64,000 nt of DNA, from positions 3,104,810 to 3,168,809 of the forward strand of contig OX638318.1 in NCBI GenBank assembly GCA_951812585.1, read 5' to 3'. This DNA comes from Rhodothermales bacterium. GTDB taxonomy: Bacteria; Bacteroidota; Rhodothermia; Rhodothermales; Bin80. Shown one piece after another: positions 15,959-25,597 of the stretch (position 1 is its first letter; each line of letters begins with the position of its first letter). The position numbers and the translations under genes were made by a program. The notes beneath the pieces are model-generated. The model was given only the letters and a program-made list of their open reading frames with translations. It did no database searches and had not been told where the DNA came from.

Positions 15959-17491
15959 ATGCTTACCGGTATTGACTACATCATACTCGCCGCCTATCTG
16001 GTGGGCGTAGCCGCCTTCGGCGTGCTCATCGGAGGACGTCAGAGAAGTACTACAGACTACTTCCTGGGCGGGCGCAATTTGCCGTGGTGGGCAGTCTGCT
16101 TCTCGGTGGTGGCAACAGAAACCAGTACGCTCACGGTTATCGGCGTGCCTGCCGTAGCCTACGGCGGGTCCATGACCTTCCTGCAGATTACGGCGGGCTA
16201 CCTGGTCGGTCGAATACTTGTTGCGATCTATTTCTTGCCTCGATACTATCAGGGCAAGCTCACCACGGCGTACGCCTTCTTGGGTGCCCGCTATGGTGAC
16301 GGAATGCGGCTGACAGCCTCGGCTACATTTCTGGTGACACGCCTCTTGGCGGATGGTGTACGACTGTTCGCTACCGCAATTCCGCTCAAGGTGATCGCGG
16401 ATGGCGCAGGGCTCTCCGTGTCCTACCTGCAGATTATAGCCGTTCTGGGTCTGGTCACCGTCATCTATACGCTCATCGGTGGGATCAAAGCAGTTGTATG
16501 GATGGATGTGGTGCAGATGATCTTGTACATTGGCGGTGGCCTTGTAGCCATGGTTTTTCTGCTGGAAGCGGTGCCGGGCGACTGGTGGCGGACTGCAGCA
16601 GCAGGGGGCAAGACCCAAATCCTGTACACTGGAGCAAGGGAGTCGCTTGCGTCTTGGTTTACACAGCCGTATGTGTTGGCCACGGCCGTAGTCGGGGGCG
16701 CAATATTCTCTATGGCGTCGCACGGCACGGATCAGCTTATTGTGCAGCGGCTGCTCACGTGCCGCGCCGCGGCCGATGGTCAGAAGGCCCTCGTCGTCAG
16801 CGCCCTCATCGTAGCGGTACAGTTTGCGCTCTTTCTGGTCATTGGGGTCCTGCTGTGGACCTATTTCCAGGGAGCATCACCTGAGGCTCTGGGAATGTCG
16901 CGCGCCGATGAAGTGTTTCCCAGATACATCATCGACGGGCTGCCGCCTGGACTTTCGGGCCTATTGCTCGCCGGTATCATCGCCGCGGCCATGAGCACGC
17001 TCTCGTCTTCGCTCAATTCTCTCGCGTCCTCCTCCATGCTGGACATCTACCAGCGGCTCAGGAAGAAATCTGGCAGCGCGCCGCAGTCTTTGCGCACCGC
17101 GCGGCTTTTGACGCTGTTCTGGGGGCTCCTCTTCGTCGCCTTTGCCAGCCTGTTTGAGAATACTCAGAACCCTGTCGTAGAGCTCGGGCTTGCGATTGCC
17201 TCCTTTACCTATGGAGGACTGCTCGGGGCTTTCCTGCTCGGTCTGTTCGCCAAGCGAACGGTGCAAGCAGATGCCGTGATTGCCTTCACGCTTTCCATAG
17301 TGTGCATGGTGGTGATTATCTTTGGTGTGTGGTACAGCCCGTCAGACGGGTGGCTGTTCTATTTTGCCCCGGGGAATGAGATCACCAGCGCACGCGGCTT
17401 GCGGGCGGTGGGATGGCCGTGGTACACGGTGATAGGCAGTACCATAACAGTGGGTGCAGGGTCGCTGTTAGGCCTGCGCCACAAGGCCTAG
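15959..17491 (+). CDS. Sodium/solute symporter (SSS/SLC5 family)
   Basis: A 510-residue membrane protein of the sodium:solute symporter family with about 13 helices. Family marks include YFLGGRNLPWWAVCFSVVATETS near residues 35-55, GGIKAVVWMDVVQ, a helix with SMASHGTDQLIVQRLL near residue 250, and the sodium-site region AGIIAAAMSTLSSSLNSLAS. The SLC5 branch transports sugars, myo-inositol, sialic acid, proline or pantothenate. Proximity to the sugar porter (58 bases downstream) favours a sugar-type substrate, but that is inference. ATG 15959 gives a normal N-terminus. Confidence 0.9.
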   Translation: MLTGIDYIILAAYLVGVAAFGVLIGGRQRSTTDYFLGGRNLPWWAVCFSVVATETSTLTVIGVPAVAYGGSMTFLQITAGYLVGRILVAIYFLPRYYQGKLTTAYAFLGARYGDGMRLTASATFLVTRLLADGVRLFATAIPLKVIADGAGLSVSYLQIIAVLGLVTVIYTLIGGIKAVVWMDVVQMILYIGGGLVAMVFLLEAVPGDWWRTAAAGGKTQILYTGARESLASWFTQPYVLATAVVGGAIFSMASHGTDQLIVQRLLTCRAAADGQKALVVSALIVAVQFALFLVIGVLLWTYFQGASPEALGMSRADEVFPRYIIDGLPPGLSGLLLAGIIAAAMSTLSSSLNSLASSSMLDIYQRLRKKSGSAPQSLRTARLLTLFWGLLFVAFASLFENTQNPVVELGLAIASFTYGGLLGAFLLGLFAKRTVQADAVIAFTLSIVCMVVIIFGVWYSPSDGWLFYFAPGNEITSARGLRAVGWPWYTVIGSTITVGAGSLLGLRHKA

Positions 17492-17510
17492 TCGCCTGAC
17501 AGTCAGCTTT

Positions 17511-19853
17511 ATGGCATTGTTCAGCAAACGCACCCGTGTAAAGCTCCAGCGGCGTTTTGGATGGCCTCGGCGCACACTTGGAAGCGCGGTGCTCACGCGT
17601 GGCTTTGCGGCCAAGGCCGCGATCCTCATCACCCTCACCATAGCCACGGCGCTCGCATTTCACACGAATTCGCTGCCCTTGGCACTGATGCAAGTCGGCG
17701 ATACATGGGTCGGCGAGACGCTGGTCGCGTCGGAAGGGTTTGCTATTGACAAGTCTGCGGACTCGCTCGCCGCCGAACAGCTGCAGGCGCGACGCATGAC
17801 GGAGCCCATCTTTGTCAAGCAAATCGGGGCGTCTGAGCGTGTCGGGACAAATCTGGATACGCTGCAGGTCCAGATGGATCGGATCATGCAGGCATATCGG
17901 GACTACCGCTTGAATATTCAGCGTGCCCATCTTGCGAGCGACACGCTGTCCAATGTAAACTACTGGGCGCTGTCCGACGCCGACAGCATACGGTATGTGC
18001 AATGGCGCCAAGATGCGTTGGTGTTTCTGTCTGACGAGCAGTGGCGGATGCTGGGCAACGACTTTGTGTCGCGCGACCCTGATATGCTGGACAGCTCCCG
18101 GCTAATCGTGCCGGGTCCGCCCCTGTATCAGATTGCGCTGGATCATCTCTGGATGCATGTCACCGCCTATAGTGCCACGGATGTTGTAGACATACCCGTT
18201 GACAGCATCTATACGGACTACATAAAGGTCCGCAACACCGAGGCCAGTACGTTTGAGAGGATTCCCAAAAGCCGCGTATTCGCCCAAGATCATATCTATC
18301 AGAGCGTAACGCAGGCCCTTGAGCCACATTTTGCCGCCAACCCGCGTGCGAACGTCGCCGTGCCACTGGTGAACGCGGTGTTTGTGTCTTCATTGCAACA
18401 CGACGTAGGCGCAACCGAACGTGCCCGCAACCAAGCCGCTCAAGCCGTGTCTCCGACCCGCGGCATGATTACTGCTGACGAAATTATCGTTCGCAAGGGC
18501 GAGATCATTACAGCCGAAGTCATGCAACGCCTGAGATCGCTTGAGCGCACACAGGCCGAAGCCTCTGATCCCAGGATCTTTGAGGCGCGGTCGATGGGAA
18601 AGCTGCTGCTGGCGTTCTGTATTTTCAGCCTGTTCTTTGTGTACCTGTTCGTAGCGCGCAGGCATCTCTTTGACAGCAACAAGGACATGTTCCTGATTGC
18701 GTTGCTGTATGCAGCAATCATTGGCCTTTATGCCGTCGCAGTGCGCAACGATTCGGCCTACTTGTTTGCGGTGCCCACGCTGATCGTCACTGTGATGCTT
18801 ACGGTGGTGTTTGACGCGCGTGTGGGATTGTTCGGCACGGTGGTATTGGCGCTCGTGGGCGGCCTCGTTGCAGACTTCAATCACGCATTCGAGTTTGCCT
18901 TTGCAACCATTGCTGGGGGTGCCTTAGCGGTCTTTACGGTTTTAGGGGCGCGCAATCGGGCCCAATTCTTCGCCAGCGGTGGTGCCGCATTTGGGGGATA
19001 CGTCCTGGTATTTCTGTCCTTTGAGCTGTTCGACGCGGCTAAAGAGACGTTCCTCAACCATGTCATGATGGCGGGTGCTAATTGCTTCCTGCTTGTCGCT
19101 GCCAATCCGCTGCTGTGGGTTGTCGAGCGCACGTTCAACGTTTCGTCTGAGCTGCGCCTTGTGGAGCTCAGCGACTTCAATCAACCGCTGCTGAAGAAGC
19201 TGCAGCAGGCAGCACCCGGCTCCTTTAATCATTCCATTCAGGTAGCCAACCTTGCGGAAAGCGCGGCAGAATCCATTGGGGCGAATTCGCTCCTCACACG
19301 GGTCGGCGCGCTCTATCACGACATCGGCAAAGTGGGACAGCCGGAATTCTTTTCTGAAAACCAGCGTTCGGGCGTAAATCCGCACGCCGCCATCAGTGCG
19401 CGCGAAAGCGCAGAGATCATAAAACAACACGTAGTCCACGGCCAAGAGCTTGCTGCGGACCATGGCTTGCCCAAGAACCTTGTGGAGTTCATCCCGATGC
19501 ACCACGGCACCACGCGCATTGAGTACTTCTATCACAAGGCACGGCAAGAAGCCGATGAGGACCAGGCGATCAATGAAGCGGACTACCGGTACCCTGGGCC
19601 GCGTCCCACCACCAAAGAGGCCGCTATTCTGATGCTGACCGATGGTGTAGAGGCAGCTTGCAAGAGTATCACCGAGCCGACAATTGACAAGATTGAAGAG
19701 CGCGTCAACGCGATCTTCAAAGCGCGCATAGACGATAATCAGCTGGACGAGTCAGGGCTCACTCTCAAAGATCTCAAGCTGATCAAGGCCTCCTTTGTCA
19801 AGCAGCTGTCTGCCATCTACCATGTGCGCGTAAAATATCCCGGGCAGCAGTAG
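17511..19853 (+). CDS. 7TM-HD cyclic-di-AMP phosphodiesterase, PgpH type
   Basis: A 780-residue membrane enzyme that should hydrolyse the second messenger c-di-AMP. Order of parts: basic N-terminus, one helix (residues ~33-50), an external 7TMR-HDED domain (~55-360), seven helices (~362-540) and a cytoplasmic HD domain (~555-770). Catalytic metal ligands are visible: His574 in SFNHSIQVANLAE, HD603-604 in LYHDIGK, His643, HH664-665 in PMHHGTT and Asp711 in LTDGVEAA. Length matches PgpH proteins. It starts 19 bases after the symporter gene. The role in osmolyte and cell-wall homeostasis is from the family. Confidence 0.92.
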   Translation: MALFSKRTRVKLQRRFGWPRRTLGSAVLTRGFAAKAAILITLTIATALAFHTNSLPLALMQVGDTWVGETLVASEGFAIDKSADSLAAEQLQARRMTEPIFVKQIGASERVGTNLDTLQVQMDRIMQAYRDYRLNIQRAHLASDTLSNVNYWALSDADSIRYVQWRQDALVFLSDEQWRMLGNDFVSRDPDMLDSSRLIVPGPPLYQIALDHLWMHVTAYSATDVVDIPVDSIYTDYIKVRNTEASTFERIPKSRVFAQDHIYQSVTQALEPHFAANPRANVAVPLVNAVFVSSLQHDVGATERARNQAAQAVSPTRGMITADEIIVRKGEIITAEVMQRLRSLERTQAEASDPRIFEARSMGKLLLAFCIFSLFFVYLFVARRHLFDSNKDMFLIALLYAAIIGLYAVAVRNDSAYLFAVPTLIVTVMLTVVFDARVGLFGTVVLALVGGLVADFNHAFEFAFATIAGGALAVFTVLGARNRAQFFASGGAAFGGYVLVFLSFELFDAAKETFLNHVMMAGANCFLLVAANPLLWVVERTFNVSSELRLVELSDFNQPLLKKLQQAAPGSFNHSIQVANLAESAAESIGANSLLTRVGALYHDIGKVGQPEFFSENQRSGVNPHAAISARESAEIIKQHVVHGQELAADHGLPKNLVEFIPMHHGTTRIEYFYHKARQEADEDQAINEADYRYPGPRPTTKEAAILMLTDGVEAACKSITEPTIDKIEERVNAIFKARIDDNQLDESGLTLKDLKLIKASFVKQLSAIYHVRVKYPGQQ

Positions 19854-19861
19854 GCGCGCGG

Positions 19862-20890
19862 CTAGACGCCAAAGGCGCGCGGTACCGGCAGCGTGATCAT
19901 TGTGTGGAGCCCGGGAGGTGCTTCCATGACGCGCGGAATCGCGTTCACCAGAGAGCCGACAGTAGCCGTATCCCCGAAGATGCCGCCCTTGACCACCATG
20001 TCTATGGGGGGCGTGCCGAAGATGCGCACGCGATCAACGGGATCCTCAGCCCCCAAGTACATCTTGAGTGTAAGGCGGATGCGCTCCGTGCCGCCGCAGC
20101 GCCCTATGGCCGTCTGGTGAATGCCCGCAGTGTGACCCGGCTCCACGGTGAAATATTCCGTAGCGAGCGTCCGACTGGCCAGGATCGGCTCCAGCGCTTC
20201 CTCGATCTCGTCGAGCACCCATCCCAAGCCCGCTGCGACAATCCTGAGCGATTCGCGTAGCCCGATGTGCCCAAATTCACCCCGGTCGCGCCGCGCGTAG
20301 AACTCCCCAGGCGAAAGTCCTGCACCCACCTTGCGCTGCAGCGGTTTTCGTCGCAGACTGGCGTCGACGATCCGATCTACTTCAATGCGCTGTGCGCTGG
20401 TACTGACGCCGGTGGCTGCTAGCGCCAGCGTGTCCATGGCGTAGCCGGGGTTGACACCCGTGCCCATTACGACGACGCCGTAGTCCTTGGCAACCGCATC
20501 AATCTTCTCGCTGATCTCCGGGTACTTGTAGTAGGGGAAGGTGAGTTCCTCTGTTGATGAGATCACATGCGCACCCGCGCGCACGCACCGCAGGATTTGA
20601 TCCTTGACCCGCCCCAGAAACGACCCCGTAGTATGCAGCACGACATTCGGCTTGCACAATGCCAGCGTTTCTTCGGCGTCGCTGGTGATGATCACGTCGC
20701 TCGTGTCGCCCAGCAGCGAACCCACGCGCTGCCCTACGAGGGCGGGACTGATGTCTAGGGCTCCCACCAGCAGGGCATGGCCTGTGCGCGCCTTACCTAG
20801 CAGCACACGCGCACACGCCTGTCCGATCGGGCCCATACCGTACTGCACGACGCGTATGGGAACGCGCCCTGCACTAGGCTTGCTTTTCAT
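19862..20890 (-). CDS. 2,4-diaminopentanoate dehydrogenase-like NAD(P) oxidoreductase
   Basis: A 342-residue soluble oxidoreductase with an N-terminal DapB-type Rossmann fold (VVQYGMGPIGQACARVLL, then VGALD and HTTGSFLGR) and a C-terminal domain containing GTGVNPGYAMD and VEPGHTAGIHQTA. It matches the group around 2,4-diaminopentanoate dehydrogenase of ornithine breakdown rather than true dihydrodipicolinate reductase. ATG 20890 overlaps the TGA of the upstream pruA-like gene (ATGA), so the two are coupled. Aminomutase partners for the ornithine pathway are not in the window, so the substrate here may be another amino acid. It converges on the PgpH gene with eight bases between. Confidence 0.72.
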   Translation of the reverse strand: MKSKPSAGRVPIRVVQYGMGPIGQACARVLLGKARTGHALLVGALDISPALVGQRVGSLLGDTSDVIITSDAEETLALCKPNVVLHTTGSFLGRVKDQILRCVRAGAHVISSTEELTFPYYKYPEISEKIDAVAKDYGVVVMGTGVNPGYAMDTLALAATGVSTSAQRIEVDRIVDASLRRKPLQRKVGAGLSPGEFYARRDRGEFGHIGLRESLRIVAAGLGWVLDEIEEALEPILASRTLATEYFTVEPGHTAGIHQTAIGRCGGTERIRLTLKMYLGAEDPVDRVRIFGTPPIDMVVKGGIFGDTATVGSLVNAIPRVMEAPPGLHTMITLPVPRAFGV

Positions 20891-22533
20891 CCGCTTGGAG
20901 ATTCCTCCGGGACCAGGAACGGATAGCTGTAATGGGTCGGCGGCGAAAAAGTCTCCTTGATGGTGCGGGCCGAAACCCACCGGATCAGGTTAAGCGGCGA
21001 CCCTGCCTTGTCGTTCGTCCCTGAGGCGCGCGCACCACCAAAGGGCTGTTGCCCCACGACCGCGCCCGTGGGCTTGTCATTGATGTAAAAGTTGCCTGCA
21101 GCATCACGAAGCGCATGGGTGGCCTGTGCAATCACCGTCCGGTCCTGGGCAAAGATCGCGCCCGTCAAGGCATACGGGGAGGTGGTGTTGACGAGGTCGA
21201 GCGTCTCAGCAAATTCGTTGTCCTTGTACACAAAAATCGTCACCACCGGGCCGAAGATCTCCTCGCACATGGACTTGTACACCGGATCGGTCGTCACGAT
21301 GACTGTAGGTTCAATAAAGTACCCCCGGGCGTCCGAGTAGTCGCCGCCATGAATAATGGTGGCGCTCGATGAGGCCTTGGCATGATCAATGTAGGACGAG
21401 ATGCTGTGGAAGGCCTTGCGGTCGATCACCGCGTTGATGAAGTTGCCGAAGTCTTCCACGCTGCCCATCTTCAGCTCTTCAAGCTGCCCAAGCATACATT
21501 CTTTTATGGCTGGCCATGACGACTCCGGCAGATAAACACGCGATACGGCAGAACACTTCTGGCCCTGGTATTCGAACGCGCCGCGCACAATCGCGGTGCC
21601 TACCACGTCGGCTGGCGCAGAGGCATGCGCCACGATGAAGTCCTTGCCGCCTGTTTCGCCTACGATGCGGGGATAGCTGTAGTAATTCGATATGTTTGCA
21701 CCAATAGTCCGCCACATGTGCTGAAACGTGCCGGTAGAACCTGTAAAGTGCAGTCCCGCAAAGTGTGGCGACGCAAAGACAGGATCGCCTATGGTGGCGC
21801 CTGGTCCCGGGACCATGTTGATCACGCCGGGTGGCAGGCCAGCCTCTTCCAGCAGTTTGTACAGGTAGTAAGCCGAATAGATTGAAGAAGAGGCCGGCTT
21901 CCACACGACCGTATTGCCCATCAGTGCCGGAGCGGTCGGCAGATTCGCTGTGATGGAGGTAAAGTTGAACGGCGTCACTGCGAACACAAAGCCCTCCAGC
22001 GGGCGGTATTCCAACCTGTTCCAGGTTCCTGGTGCAGAGTAGGGCTGGTCGCTGTATATCTGCTGTGCATAGTGCACGTTGAAACGCAGAAAGTCAATGG
22101 TTTCGCAGGCCGCATCGATTTCCGCCTGAAAGGCGTTCTTGCTCTGCCCCAGCATAGTCGATGCGTTCACCGCGTTGCGCCACTTTCCTGAAAGCAGGTC
22201 GGCCGCTTTGAGAAAGATGGCCGCACGGTCGGTGAATTCCATGCGGGACCACGCCGCGCGCGCCTGCACGGCGGCATCGATGGCGCGGCTGATCTCTACA
22301 GCACCACATTGGTGTGCAACGCCGAGCTTGTGCGCGGTTTCATGTGGCGGACGGATATCAGAGGTGTTCCCTGTGTACACCTCCTTACCCCCAATGAAGG
22401 CGGGGACCTCGAGGTGGTTGGACTTGAGACACCCCAGAAATTGTTGCAGGGAGGCGCGTTCCGCGCTGCCGGGAGCGTAGCTCAGTACAGGCTCATTGAT
22501 CGGCGCTGGTATTCGGGCGTAGGCATTATTCAT
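20887..22533 (-). CDS. pruA: L-glutamate gamma-semialdehyde (P5C) dehydrogenase
   Basis: A 548-residue aldehyde dehydrogenase of the long P5C-dehydrogenase type that oxidises glutamate semialdehyde to glutamate with NAD. ATG 22533 (MNNAYARIPAPINEPVLSY) matches the conserved N-terminus of this subfamily; the frame from 22590 is longer but hydrophobic and unlike the family. Visible marks: the NAD-binding GSTGTF, IVGETGGKDF with the general-base Glu, the catalytic Cys in YQGQKCSAVSRVY, EEIFGPVVTIFVY and QPFGGARASGTNDKAG. The role is in proline, arginine and ornithine breakdown. No proline dehydrogenase is seen in the window. Confidence 0.92.
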   Translation of the reverse strand: MNNAYARIPAPINEPVLSYAPGSAERASLQQFLGCLKSNHLEVPAFIGGKEVYTGNTSDIRPPHETAHKLGVAHQCGAVEISRAIDAAVQARAAWSRMEFTDRAAIFLKAADLLSGKWRNAVNASTMLGQSKNAFQAEIDAACETIDFLRFNVHYAQQIYSDQPYSAPGTWNRLEYRPLEGFVFAVTPFNFTSITANLPTAPALMGNTVVWKPASSSIYSAYYLYKLLEEAGLPPGVINMVPGPGATIGDPVFASPHFAGLHFTGSTGTFQHMWRTIGANISNYYSYPRIVGETGGKDFIVAHASAPADVVGTAIVRGAFEYQGQKCSAVSRVYLPESSWPAIKECMLGQLEELKMGSVEDFGNFINAVIDRKAFHSISSYIDHAKASSSATIIHGGDYSDARGYFIEPTVIVTTDPVYKSMCEEIFGPVVTIFVYKDNEFAETLDLVNTTSPYALTGAIFAQDRTVIAQATHALRDAAGNFYINDKPTGAVVGQQPFGGARASGTNDKAGSPLNLIRWVSARTIKETFSPPTHYSYPFLVPEESPSG

Positions 22534-22922
22534 TGTAAATCCAGGCTGGTGAGTAAGAAGCAAAAGAGCCAGGCAGCTGGAACGAAGCAAGCGTCATGGT
22601 GTTTGGCACAGCCGGTTTTCAATCTTGCAGATTCCTGGAATTTGCGCCGCGCGGGCCGCCCGTGGCACCCATCCAATGGGGGCACGCGAGCACGAATACC
22701 TGTTGCCTGGGCTTCAATAGGCGTGCGCAAAGGCTTCCCCGCGCGGTGCCCTACGCGAGACATCAAAGCACTTCCCGTTGCAGAGAGACAGATGCATTGC
22801 CAGTATGCTGCCAACGCTTTCTTGGACTTGATAGCGCACGGTGGTAATTTGCAATTTGGCCCTGCAGCGAACCGTTAGCGAACCGTTGTCGCCATTCCCA
22901 ATCGTCGCCGATTTGCGCGCAG
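22534..22922. other. Divergent intergenic region, pruA / methyltransferase
   Basis: 389 bases between divergent starts. The pruA side has a CTTTTGC stretch about 35 bases upstream that could be part of a -33 box, but no matching -7 box is clear. I see no coding frame that resembles a protein. Confidence 0.4.
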
Positions 22923-23438
22923 ATGAACAAGACACTGGAACGCAGATTCCTCCACACACTGGCGTTTATGGACAAGGCGCAGCCACAGCCCAGGAGCATA
23001 CTGGATTTAGGTGCGCCAAATGCGCTGGGGGCGCGCATGCAGGCGAAGGGCTACGCGATTCAGAATACCGCGGGCGACCTCGACGAGCACCCAGCGGTGG
23101 TACAGGAATATGATGTCGATGCGGTTACGGCGTTTGAGATTTTGGAGCACTTGGTGGCCCCTTTCAACGTCCTGCGCGCCATTGATGCGCCGCGGCTGTT
23201 CGCCACGGTACCGCTGCGCCTCTGGTTCGCATCCGCGTACTGCAACCCGGTGGATTCGTGGGATCGACATTTTCATGAGTTTGAGGACTGGCAGTTTGAC
23301 TGGCTCCTGGAGCGGGCAGGCTGGCACATCGTACGGACAGAAAAATGGGTCAGCTACGGCTCCTTGCTGGGTGTAAGACCTCTGCTCAGGCGGTTTACGC
23401 CGCGGTACTACGCCGTTGAGGCCGTACGAACACTTTAG
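22923..23438 (+). CDS. Small SAM-dependent methyltransferase-like protein
   Basis: A 171-residue protein with the layout of a reduced class I methyltransferase. ILDLGAPNALGARM replaces the usual glycine-rich SAM loop, DLDE follows strand 2, and AFEILEHLVAPFNVLR matches the motif-II/III region of Methyltransf_11/23 proteins. A later DRHFHEFEDWQFDWLLERAGW segment is typical of the C-terminal part. The SAM loop lacks the usual GxGxG, so activity is uncertain. The gene stands alone, 67 bases upstream of the LolC/E gene. Confidence 0.7.
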   Translation: MNKTLERRFLHTLAFMDKAQPQPRSILDLGAPNALGARMQAKGYAIQNTAGDLDEHPAVVQEYDVDAVTAFEILEHLVAPFNVLRAIDAPRLFATVPLRLWFASAYCNPVDSWDRHFHEFEDWQFDWLLERAGWHIVRTEKWVSYGSLLGVRPLLRRFTPRYYAVEAVRTL

Positions 23439-23505
23439 CACCGGCACCATGCGGCATTGGGCAGCCGCGGCGGGCGGATACAGTATGGCATAATCAGCCA
23501 ACGGA

Positions 23506-24786
23506 TTGGCCGCGGCTGCGTATACGCTGAAAACCCTACGGGTCGTGCAGTTTCATCATTTCGTTGCATTCAGGTATCTCACTGGAGCACTCGGGCAGGA
23601 GAGTGGGCGGCGCTTTTTGCGCTTTATCACCCTTATCGCGGTGGGCGGCGTCGCCGTCGGCGTGTCTATGCTTCTTCTGGCGCTGTCCATCGTCGGCGGG
23701 TTCAGCAAGGAGATTGAAGCCAAAGTGATCGGCTTTGGGGCGCATGTGCAGGTTGAAAACATCCGCCACGCGCCGCTGCAAGGTGCGCAAGCCAAAGTCG
23801 ATGTGATCGAAGAAATCGCAGGTGTGGCACAGATCCAGCCGGTGGTATCGGAGTTTGCGCTGCTTAGGCGCTCACAATTGGAGATTGATGGTATAGGCCT
23901 GTGGGGGACCGATGTGTTGCCTACCTACCTCAGCGGCGCCACCATAGCTGGCTCTTCCGCGCTTGTTTCCGATGACGGCAAACCGCTATTGGTGGTAGGC
24001 TCCGCGCTGGCCCAGCAGCTCGGACTTGGCATAGGCGACAGCGTGGTGGTCTTTTCCACGCGGGCCGCAACATCGAGTGCGGGTGCGCTTTTGTCTGTAC
24101 GGCCTCGGATCCGGCAGTTTCAGGTTGGGGGCTTATATGAGACCTCGCTTGCAGACTTTGACGAAACCTACGTGTTCACACACATCAGCGCGGCGCGCCG
24201 GTTGCTGAGTTACGGTCCAGATGAGGTGACACGACTTGACGTTATGCTGCATGACCCTGCTGCAGCTGCCGAATCAGCACTCGCCATTGAAAACTCGCTG
24301 GGCGTGCCCGTCCTTGCGCGCACCATCTACGAGGTGTATCGTGGGCTTTTTGCCTGGATACAGCTTCAGGAAGCCATCATTCCGCTTGTGATTGGCATCC
24401 TGATCCTGGTTGCAGCCTTCAATATCGTCGGCACGCTTCTGATGCTGATCATGGAGAAGACGCGGGCCATCGGCATTCTGGCCAGCATGGGTGCGTCGCG
24501 CCGGAGCCTCACGCGGCTGTTCTTGTCGCTAGGCTTCATGGTGGGTTTGGCGGGTACAACGTCCGGCTTGTCGCTAGCATGGGTGCTGGCGAAGATTCAG
24601 CAGCGATACGAGGTGATACCGCTGCCAGCAGAGGCTTACTTTATGACCACAGCCCCGATTGCGCTGCATCTGTGGGATTTTGTATTGGTAGGCACCTTGG
24701 CACTGCTGTTGACTTTGGCGGCAGCTTATATCCCGGCGCGTGTAGCAGCGCGCATCGACCCACTTAAGGTGATCCGGTTCAACTGA
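23506..24786 (+). CDS. LolC/LolE-family ABC permease (lipoprotein release type)
   Basis: A 426-residue four-helix permease of the FtsX-MacB/LolCE type. The first helix is GGVAVGVSMLLLALSIVGGF, followed by a large periplasmic MacB-like core domain, and three C-terminal helices with AAFNIVGTLLMLIMEKTRAIGILASMGAS and AAYIPARVAARIDPLKVIRF. In Gram-negative bacteria this family extracts lipoproteins for transfer to the outer membrane, which suits a genome with many lipoproteins. The start is uncertain: TTG 23506 opens the frame, GTG 23545 would trim 13 residues, and no ATG fits. No LolD ATPase is adjacent. Confidence 0.88.
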   Translation: MAAAAYTLKTLRVVQFHHFVAFRYLTGALGQESGRRFLRFITLIAVGGVAVGVSMLLLALSIVGGFSKEIEAKVIGFGAHVQVENIRHAPLQGAQAKVDVIEEIAGVAQIQPVVSEFALLRRSQLEIDGIGLWGTDVLPTYLSGATIAGSSALVSDDGKPLLVVGSALAQQLGLGIGDSVVVFSTRAATSSAGALLSVRPRIRQFQVGGLYETSLADFDETYVFTHISAARRLLSYGPDEVTRLDVMLHDPAAAAESALAIENSLGVPVLARTIYEVYRGLFAWIQLQEAIIPLVIGILILVAAFNIVGTLLMLIMEKTRAIGILASMGASRRSLTRLFLSLGFMVGLAGTTSGLSLAWVLAKIQQRYEVIPLPAEAYFMTTAPIALHLWDFVLVGTLALLLTLAAAYIPARVAARIDPLKVIRFN

Positions 24787-24830
24787 TTATCGAGGAGCAT
24801 ACCCTCCGCTGAATTCTTTCGACCTGCTTC

Positions 24831-25100
24831 ATGTATGACATGAACTCAGACAAGGCACGCGTGTCCGTGCAGCTGTTCAGTGTGCTGAAGCAGCGCGTCG
24901 GTGCGCGGCACGTAGTTCTGTCGGTCCCGATGCCGACCACGGCCAAAGCTGTTTTGGATACGCTCGCGCACACGTATGTAGCCACGGCGGTGCTCCGGCC
25001 CGTAATGCGCCTTGCAGTGAACCAGGTCTATGTCGACGAAGGTGACGCCGTCGCACTGGGCGATGAGTTGGCGATCATCACCCCCGTAAGCGGAGGGTAG
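24831..25100 (+). CDS. moaD: Molybdopterin synthase sulphur carrier subunit (MoaD)
   Basis: An 89-residue ubiquitin-fold protein with the essential C-terminal Gly-Gly (ITPVSGG). The body has the MoaD pattern (VQLFSVLKQRVGARHVVLSVP ... MRLAVNQVYVD ... GDELAIITP). It carries the thiocarboxylate used to make molybdopterin. It sits five bases before moaE, its enzymatic partner. ATG 24831 or 24840 may be the start; both retain the fold. Other Mo-cofactor genes are not in the window. Confidence 0.88.
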   Translation: MYDMNSDKARVSVQLFSVLKQRVGARHVVLSVPMPTTAKAVLDTLAHTYVATAVLRPVMRLAVNQVYVDEGDAVALGDELAIITPVSGG

Positions 25101-25105
25101 GGGCC

Positions 25106-25597
25106 GTGCATGCAGCGTCCATTTGGGTTGCGCTTCAAGATGCCCCGCTGGATGTCGGGGCCGCCTTTGCGTTCCTGCAGGCCCCAGGTGCGGGGGGAAT
25201 TACCATCTTTGTCGGGACCACGCGCCAGTGGACCGATGGCAAAGAGACGCGAATACTGGAATACGAAGCTTACCGGCCTATGGCGTCCAAGGAGATGGAG
25301 CAGTTGTCAATGGATGCCCTCAAGCGATGGCGCCTGGAGCGCGTATGCGTCTTGCATCGGCTGGGCAGTGTGCCTATCGGCGAAGCCAGCGTCGTTGTCG
25401 GGGTTGCCGCAGCCCATCGTGCCGAAGCGTTTACCGCGGCCCGATACCTCATTGATACCCTCAAGCAGCACGTGCCTATCTGGAAGGCTGAACACTTTGC
25501 AGATGGAACCGCCGAGTGGGTTGGCACAACCAGTGACACCGGTACACTCCTTCGTCCAGGAGCGTCGTCCATATCTGGCGCGCAGGAATGTCCATGA
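25106..25597 (+). CDS. moaE: Molybdopterin synthase catalytic subunit (MoaE)
   Basis: A 163-residue protein starting with GTG, five bases after moaD. MoaE marks are complete: GGITIFVGTTRQWTDGK, LEYEAYRPMA, the RVCVLHRLGSVPIGEASVVV stretch (in part), AHRAEAF and LKQHVPIWKAEHFADGTAEWV with the active-site Lys. The protein should end near EWVG; the last ~22 residues (TTSDTGTLLRPGASS...) are unlike MoaE. They are encoded by DNA that reads, on the other strand, as a transposase relic. The tail is therefore probably a late addition from an insertion next to the gene. Confidence 0.9.
   Translation: MHAASIWVALQDAPLDVGAAFAFLQAPGAGGITIFVGTTRQWTDGKETRILEYEAYRPMASKEMEQLSMDALKRWRLERVCVLHRLGSVPIGEASVVVGVAAAHRAEAFTAARYLIDTLKQHVPIWKAEHFADGTAEWVGTTSDTGTLLRPGASSISGAQECP

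Noticed and set aside
15893-16723. 276-codon minus-strand frame
   Set aside because: Antisense to the sodium/solute symporter; cysteine- and arginine-rich, with no signal or domain.
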